Positions 59,006-64,000 of a stretch of 64,000 nt of DNA are shown here, one piece after another. The notes beneath the pieces were generated by a model that was not told where the DNA came from, ran no database searches, and was given only the letters and a program-made list of their open reading frames with translations. Location of the stretch: NCBI GenBank assembly GCA_907163375.1, contig CAJQUW010004469.1, positions 310,001 to 374,000 of the forward strand. The letters are read 5' to 3'. Origin of the DNA: Prostheceraeus crozeri. Its lineage: Eukaryota > Platyhelminthes > Polycladida > Euryleptidae. The position numbers and the translations under genes were made by a program. Every line of letters starts with the position of its first letter. Within the stretch, counting starts at the first letter, position 1.

Positions 59006-60569
59006 GTACCAGTAATTATGAACAATGCGGATTGTAATAAAAGATGTGCGGCTGATCGAAAATGAGTGTTATTCAATCTGATGCACCCTCTTTATATCAG
59101 CTTGAGGCATCATCTTGCGTCTTTGTACTCTTACAAGGATGCACGCATGGATCTGAATCTGTCGTGGAAAAGTTGAGTTGCCGCAGAATAGTGAGGCATA
59201 CAAAATTATTGAAGAAGTAGAGGATGCATGCTGACATGAATAAAAGAAAGCAGAGAGTCGCGAGAAGAATCTTAACAGGCATCGAGAAGCAGAAAAACGA
59301 TCATTTGGTACATTGGGATAACTTGTGGTGAGAAATACTCACAACGTCATCCCTCCCAATTAAGATTGACAACTGAGATATTTCCTATGGATTAATATTA
59401 CCAAGACTTCCTTTTTAATTACTTTCATCCGTTGCATTGCAGTTACAGAGCTCAGACTCAAGAATACAAGGAAACGTTCTCTAATTTTTAAGATTCCCAC
59501 AAGGAAATTATTGTAAGCTTTAATGCGTAGGTACCCGTACAATTGTTATTAGTCTTCGACTCTCAGAGCCAAATTTTTTCAGAAATGCATAATTTAAAAG
59601 TGTTTCTTGATAAACAAATAATGAATCTAAGAAAGGAGAAGAATATTTAGTTTCAGTAGAATATTCATGCTATTCAGCTTAATGAGAAACATAATTTCAT
59701 CGCTATGTTGGTAATCCATACCAAACTCTAATGAATATTGATAGCGCATGTAGTGTACTTTTAATATGGTGTATAGGTAAATAATTTCGCAATTAAGTAA
59801 TTTCAGAAAAGTCTAAGCAATACATTGACATGTGACAAGTAATTCACTATGTTGACCCCAACCAAAGCATTACCCTTAGGTCATAGTGATCTGATTTTTT
59901 TAAAAAATCGGCACACCTTTGAAAGTAGCCCAGGAGAATGGGCCTCTAGTTGTTTTTATGTAAACTATTGCTCTGGTTTCATCTGAGGTTGCTCTGATGG
60001 TCACTGCTAACGAAAACGTTAACTCCGTTAGCTGTTAATCGCTAACGCAATAAGTTGGCTCCGTTACCGGCTAACTCGTTAAATCTGGAAAATGGTGGGC
60101 GGAGGTTAATTGATCCGCTAACTTCTGCTAAATATGTAACACAAGCTGATGTTTGCGTATAACGCAGTCGTAGCGTCGTCTAATGCGGCTATTTGTGCAT
60201 TAAGGTAGGCGCGGCTTAGGGGGACAGTCGGTTGAGGTGGACACTGGACATTCTTCACAGTAAACCTTAAAATTACAGTAGTGGTTAACTTCATCGACAC
60301 AACGAGACGTTCTTCGCACAACGAGTAAGTTAACAGCAAAACAGGCCATCTTGAGGGCAAATCAACAAGTCATCTTTTTTTAATGAATACTTGTGGCACA
60401 TCAGGTGTTTCCATTAATAGGATAATTTTTTTGTATCTCCTTGATTTTTTGTTAGTTTCCATCATCTTGAATTGTAGCTGTAGTCTCCACCATTTTTGTC
60501 TTTTCTCTCAACGCTTGTGGGATCTGTGCAAGGCATGAGGGCTCTTTAGTAGTAAGCCCGTACCAAAAA
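59006..60569. other. Non-coding region
   Basis: No gene recognised. At 60005-60130 GCTAACG and CGTTAGC words recur in both orientations. Confidence 0.4.
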
Positions 60570-61358
60570 CAAGCACAAAATGTGCAACGATGAGTCATCA
60601 TGTTGACTCAGCCCCCCCTCTGGAAGGAAGGTGAGGGAGAAAGCCAAGGATGTGATGGAAGGATGGGTCCGAGAGGAGGAAACGGGTCCCTCCCCCCTCT
60701 GGAAGGAAGAAGCAACTGTGAGGCAAGGGATGGGAAGGAAGGTGATAGGAATGTGGGAGGGATAGAGTGAGGAAAGGATGGGTGTTGGTGGTTTTGGGAT
60801 GAGAAAAGTTGGAAATCGTCATGAAGGAGGGTTTGGATGGGAAAGTGGAGTTTAGATTTGGAATCTGCGTGAAATTTTGGGTGGGAAAGGAAGGCGGGAG
60901 GAGTTTTCCTGAGAGGCAAGGGGTGGAGCGGCAGAGTTGGAAAAAGGCGGGTGTTGATGGTTTTGGGATGAGAAAAGTCGTTTTTCGCCATGAAGGAGTG
61001 CTCGGATGGGAAAATGGAGTGCAGATTCGGAGTCTACGTGAAATTTTGGGTTAGGAAGGATGTTTCCAGCGACATTGGAGAGAAAAAGTTTTGACCCCTC
61101 CCCCCTCCTGGAACAAGACTTCCAACTTTGGTGCTAGAGATCGTAGAAAGTCGTGCAATAGCTCGTTTGAAACTTGGGAGTGAGACAAATTCAGTAGAAA
61201 ACACGGCTTGTTCCTATCTGCCTTCGTTTAGAGGTGAGACGTCATTGAAAATGTGGGACATTGGCGAAAAAGCGACAGAGCTAGAATTTTTATGAAAATC
61301 GCTCTAGCGGGTGAACCAAGCCTCGGACGGGAAAACAGAGACCAGATTTGGAATCAGC
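60570..61358 (+). repeat. Complex interspersed repeat, copy B
   Basis: Matches 8846-9990 in order and orientation but is shorter, lacking the module near 9400-9640. The match ends abruptly at about 61358, after CAGCGTGC, where the adintovirus-like fragment begins. Confidence 0.85.
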
Positions 61359-61416
61359 GTGCGATGTTACACTTGAATGTCATTCATGCTATGTCTCCGA
61401 AGTGATAGGAAGAAAG

Positions 61417-61839
61417 ATGACAGAAGCAGTAGAGTTTACGAATGAATTTTGTTCACTACGTTTTCATCGACAAATTCTTCGTGGTGTGATTAGGGACTAC
61501 ATCATCTCATTTCATCATGAAAAGGCAGACTTAGAATTTGCTATCGCTAAAGGTTACTTCGTTTTCCAACAGCTCATGGACAGTTTGATAAATAAAGATG
61601 TGAAAGGACGATTAGTTGCAGAGATTGAATTTGAGAAAGTGACTGATGAACATGCAGGTGAGCGTGTAGTGTTTCATTTTGCATCCTATTCTGCAGAGAC
61701 GATACATGATCCCAAAGATTTCTATCAGCGACACATGGCAAAAATTGCATCTCGACTAGATTCATTTCATGAGCATGGATCCAACTTGCTCTTATGTCGC
61801 ATAAAACACATTCATATTCAACTCAATGTGCAAAACTAG
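61417..61839 (+). pseudogene. Possible N-terminal piece of protein-primed DNA polymerase B
   Basis: The frame is open from within repeat B; the first ATG in the viral part is 61417, giving 140 codons. The product ends in a segment (MAKIASRLDSFHEHGSNLLL, then IKHIHIQLN) that resembles, from memory of the pattern GS..........I.I.L, the region before the palm in Polinton/adintovirus polymerases. None of the exonuclease or polymerase motifs follow: the frame stops at 61839 and a new promoter starts about 100 bp later. It is therefore either a truncated polymerase or a separate small gene of the same block. Identification is tentative. Confidence 0.4.
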
Positions 61840-61938
61840 ATTTGACCACAAGATTTGGCAAAAGCATTCATGAGTCAGTCGTCCACATGCCTCCTTTTCC
61901 CTGCCGCAACGAAGTCAGGGGAGAAACGGAGGTCTCTG

Positions 61939-61985
61939 ATTGGCTCTCATAGTGTCAAATGTGGATTCGCAGGAGACTATAAAAG
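61939..61985 (+). promoter_or_regulatory. CCAAT-TATA promoter of the early region
   Basis: TCTGATTGGCT (inverted CCAAT at 61939-61943) is followed 35 bp later by TATAAAAG (61978-61985). A start site near 62010 is expected. From there to 62103 there is no ATG. Confidence 0.7.
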
Positions 61986-62103
61986 CAGACGTCTCCCCAT
62001 TTTCTCTTCATTTCATTCTCTTGACTTGGAAAGCGTGTGTAACTTGCGAAAGGCATTCTCCGTCTCAATCTTGTCTGATTCAATCCTGTTTGCAAATTTA
62101 CAA

Positions 62104-62463
62104 GTAAGTGTCATGACGGTGTGGCCTAAACCTTACCAACATTTTAGGAGAGAGACGCAGGAGAGTGTGTGGCCGATGATTGTACAAGCTTATTTTGTTG
62201 AACCATCACCACAACCGCCACCTCCACCACCTAGACGCTTTACCTTTAAGTCTTTTTGGGAATTGAAACTTAATTCGGGTCCTAAGCCCAAGACATTTAA
62301 TTTACTGGATGATGACGAAGACTTAGACTTTGTTGATAAGCTTTAAATCATGTGAACGCTGCAAAAGGTCCTCTTAAGAGCCACCTCATGTGTCACTGCT
62401 AAGCTAACAATTTTCTTTTCTCTGATGATCATGAATGTACTTTGTGGTATTTTTTCGTTACAG
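62104..62463 (+). other. Predicted intron of the early region (360 bp)
   Basis: Donor CAA|GTAAGT at 62104 matches the consensus closely. The acceptor is a T-rich run ending TTTTTTCGTTACAG at 62463, with a branch-point-like GCTAAC at 62403-62408. Spliced, the first ATG is GCCATGG at 62470; unspliced, it is 62113. Confidence 0.65.
62113..62346 (+). CDS. Small Pro-rich acidic protein encoded inside the intron
   Basis: The 77-codon frame starts 9 nt after the splice donor and lies wholly inside the predicted intron, so it can be made only from unspliced RNA. It has a Pro-rich stretch PSPQPPPPPPRR in the middle and a very acidic C-terminus, LLDDDEDLDFVDKL, of the kind seen in transactivation domains or in host-factor-binding tails of small viral early proteins. 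No homologue recognised. The frame is open further upstream but no transcript start is expected there. Confidence 0.55.
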   Translation: MTVWPKPYQHFRRETQESVWPMIVQAYFVEPSPQPPPPPPRRFTFKSFWELKLNSGPKPKTFNLLDDDEDLDFVDKL

Positions 62464-62469
62464 ACTGCC

Positions 62470-63128
62470 ATGGCCATGAATCCTACTCCAACTGCTGCAT
62501 CACTGAATCCTCAACATCTCGAGCTGTGGAATCCGAAAATTGAAAAGGTAATTCACGGCTATCCTACCTACAAACAACAAGTGCGCTACAACGGTGTTCG
62601 AATCTATCTTCAAACGCCGGTGGTATACTTACCAAAAGTGGATACGCAAGTAAATCGTTGCGGTCAAAACCTGAGTATCCCTATTGATAATTGGTTGCGT
62701 CAACAGCTTGCCATTTTAAAAGACGTTGTGAGGCAAAAGGCTCTGATTCCTACTGAAATATTACAATTGTGGCCAGAATACATCGCGGCACTCGCTGCTA
62801 TATTTTGCAAAGCAAGTATTGTAAAGTCACTTCAGGAGTGACAGTTGAACAGTCAGTTGAAACAGAATTGTCATCGCTAGGTGCAGGCTTTTATTCCTTT
62901 CATATTGAGGTGCCTGCTGTTTATGTGGGACCTCATCAATCTGACGGTAATTTGATTTCTCTCAATTTGCGCATTGCTCAAATTCATCATCAACCTGAGT
63001 TAACAGGTCTTGATCACATTGAGAAAGTCATTGATTCTTGTGTCAAAGAGTATCAAGAACCTGTCACTAAACCTAAGCGTCGTCGCACATCAAAGAAAGA
63101 TGGTGTTACCACCAAAGAGAAATCTTAA
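62470..63128 (+). pseudogene. Conserved adintovirus-type protein, unknown role, one frameshift
   Basis: The predicted spliced message starts at ATG 62470 in a strong context (GCCATGG), 6 nt after the splice acceptor; an ATG at 62425 lies in the intron. The first frame runs to about 62800, and sense passes into another frame between 62769 and 62841 that runs to 63128. The second part carries GFYSFHIEVPAVYVGPH and ISLNLRIAQIHHQPE, which I recall from uncharacterised adintovirus-like proteins, then a basic tail (KPKRRRTSKK). About 219 codons in all. Function unknown; the basic tail suggests DNA binding or nuclear entry. Confidence 0.65.
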
Positions 63129-63279
63129 GTATTGTAATCAGTTAGTATGTAGTGAATGTGGAAAACGCGGTCTTGCGCGTTATGTTCAAATAAAACATTG
63201 TAATCATGTTGTATGTATCTTTTGTTATGTAAAGGACAGACATCCTTGTAAAGTTCCTGCTCAATGTATTATTTTGTAA
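63100..63279 (+). CDS. Small RING-like zinc-finger protein
   Basis: The ATG lies inside the end of the preceding gene. The 59-residue product has CSEC, then CNH, then CIFC and a late Cys pair (HPCKVPAQC), the spacing of a compact RING or RING-like finger as in IAP C-termini. The last CPxC box is imperfect. The RING gene of the first element (13211-13720) has the same general pattern. A role in ubiquitin transfer or host-defence control is inference. Confidence 0.55.
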   Translation: MVLPPKRNLKYCNQLVCSECGKRGLARYVQIKHCNHVVCIFCYVKDRHPCKVPAQCIIL

Positions 63280-63882
63280 TGAAGTCTTTTTGATATTGTG
63301 GGTTGTCATCTTCATAGACAGTGAGGGAACACCCATGGAGGAATTGAGTGCTATTGCAATGAGTGAAAGTGATCAAACTGTTGTTAGTGTACATCATAGA
63401 TTTGCCTACTGTCCTCCACACAAAGGCGAATGGTCACGACGTCATGTGCATGGACGTGACTCCTTCTATTTTGATTCATATTGGATTTGTAAATGAAACG
63501 TATTTGATAAGTGATTTCAAACGGCGGCTGTAAGGTTTTCATATTGTTAAAATATTAGGAAATGATTCTGAGCGAGAAGCAACAACACTTCAGTTGCACA
63601 TTGATAATTTATATTTACCATGTTGGGTACTTCGTGTAAGACAAGACTATCATATGCATTGTGATCAAAAGAAGTTTAGAGATGAAATGATTTTTGATAT
63701 GGCTGTATGTTTCGGTGAGAGACATCACCTTTACAGACCACCATCCCATTGTAATACTAGAAATAAAGCTACCTACATTGCGAAAGTCTCTTCACGCTGG
63801 CATTGTAGTCTATGACGTCTATGTAGTCTATGACGTTTATGAACTGCATCTATATTATTGTCAACAGCATGGGTATATGTAA
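63279..63882 (+). pseudogene. DxEG-type conserved viral gene, broken several times
   Basis: Reading starts at an ATG overlapping the previous stop (TAATGA, 63278-63283) or slightly later. Frame pieces 63290-63496, about 63472-63815 and 63800-63882 together give one gene of about 195 codons. Visible features are FIDSEGTPMEEL, RRHVHGRDSF, LPCWVLRV, HHLYRPP and RWHCSL followed by YDVYELHLYY, a set that I recall from uncharacterised proteins in adintovirus-like loci. DxEG near the start suggests an RNase H-fold (DnaQ-like) nuclease, but that is a guess. Breaks: a frame change near 63478, a TAA at 63529-63531 and a frame change near 63813. A short duplication repeats TATGACGT-type codons (YDVYVV, YDVYEL). 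Confidence 0.55.
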
Positions 63883-63948
63883 ATCATGTTTTTTACTCGT
63901 TATGAATGAGTGATGATCTTTTCATGAAGTGTATTTTGTCTGATGTTG

Positions 63949-63954
63949 AATAAA
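63949..63954 (+). terminator. Poly(A) signal
   Basis: AATAAA about 67 nt after the last stop of the rightward block. It could end the early transcripts and makes it likely that a further gene, if any, has its own promoter outside the window. Confidence 0.55.
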
Positions 63955-64000
63955 CTTACAGTGGAACATGATTGTTATTTCTGTTTTATTCATAGTGGAA

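Larger units (their letters stand above)
61360..64000 (+). mobile_element. Second adintovirus-like fragment (early/replication side), runs off the window
   Basis: From the end of repeat B to the window edge, gene density and protein-like reading frames return. All genes are rightward: a polymerase-N-terminus-like piece, a spliced early region, a conserved adintovirus-type gene, a zinc finger and a DxEG-type gene. No TIR is visible on the left, where the fragment abuts repeat B. Several frameshifts show that it is not active. No gene is shared with the element at 11.5-23.8 kb except the general presence of a RING-like zinc finger. Confidence 0.7.

Noticed and set aside
60608-60991. 127-codon minus-strand frame, Pro/His/Ser-rich
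   Set aside because: It arises from the GGAAGG-rich complex repeat and is not kept open in the other copy.

Overview
This is an AT-rich, gene-poor stretch of an animal genome, most likely from a marine invertebrate. The inference rests on eukaryote-style promoters, a splice site and poly(A) signals, on Penelope-like elements, CR1/Jockey-like LINE remnants and hAT-type MITEs, and on a Polinton/adintovirus-type provirus. I find no convincing host protein-coding gene. Nearly everything readable is mobile or viral in origin, and the species cannot be named from the sequence.

Layout. 1-8.3 kb: no gene seen. 8.3-8.8 kb: LINE remnant on the minus strand. 8.85-10.0 kb: complex repeat, copy A. 11.47-23.79 kb: a 12.3-kb Polinton/adintovirus-like element with 159-bp terminal inverted repeats (TIRs) that differ at only about four positions. 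Its middle is a rightward virion-assembly and integration block: RING protein, membrane glycoprotein, basic core-like protein, packaging ATPase, integrase with chromodomain, adenovirus-pVI/pX-like protein, double-jelly-roll major capsid protein, adenain-type protease and a penton-like protein. Small genes near the right end point leftward. Most large genes are broken by stops or frameshifts, the integrase has lost a catalytic Asp, and no DNA polymerase B is present. 24.0-25.0 kb: small foldback and LINE pieces. 25-30 kb: no gene, one member of an interspersed repeat pair, and a tRNA-derived SINE-like sequence. 30.35-30.88 kb: hAT-type MITE with target duplication. 32.4-35.5 kb: a retroelement cluster with a Penelope-like RT fragment, a LINE RT fragment and a young inverted-dimer Penelope-like insertion with GIY-YIG nuclease and a 15-bp target duplication. 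35.5-60.5 kb: mostly featureless, with one unidentified broken reading frame (43.4 kb), several repeat families, two copies of a 0.6-kb hAT-like foldback element and a polypurine tract. 60.57-61.36 kb: complex repeat, copy B. 61.36 kb to the end: a second adintovirus-like fragment carrying early or replication-type genes, running off the window.

How the parts fit. The first element holds the assembly module without a polymerase. The second fragment begins with a segment resembling the N-terminus of a protein-primed DNA polymerase B and continues with a compact early region: CCAAT and TATA boxes, a 5' exon without ATG, an intron that holds its own small ORF, then a conserved adintovirus-type gene, a zinc finger and a DxEG-type protein. 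The most interesting regulatory signals are the octamer TAAGCAAA in front of several late genes of the first element (three times its TAA is the stop codon of the gene before), a head-to-head pair of that octamer between two divergent genes, and the predicted splice switch in the second fragment.
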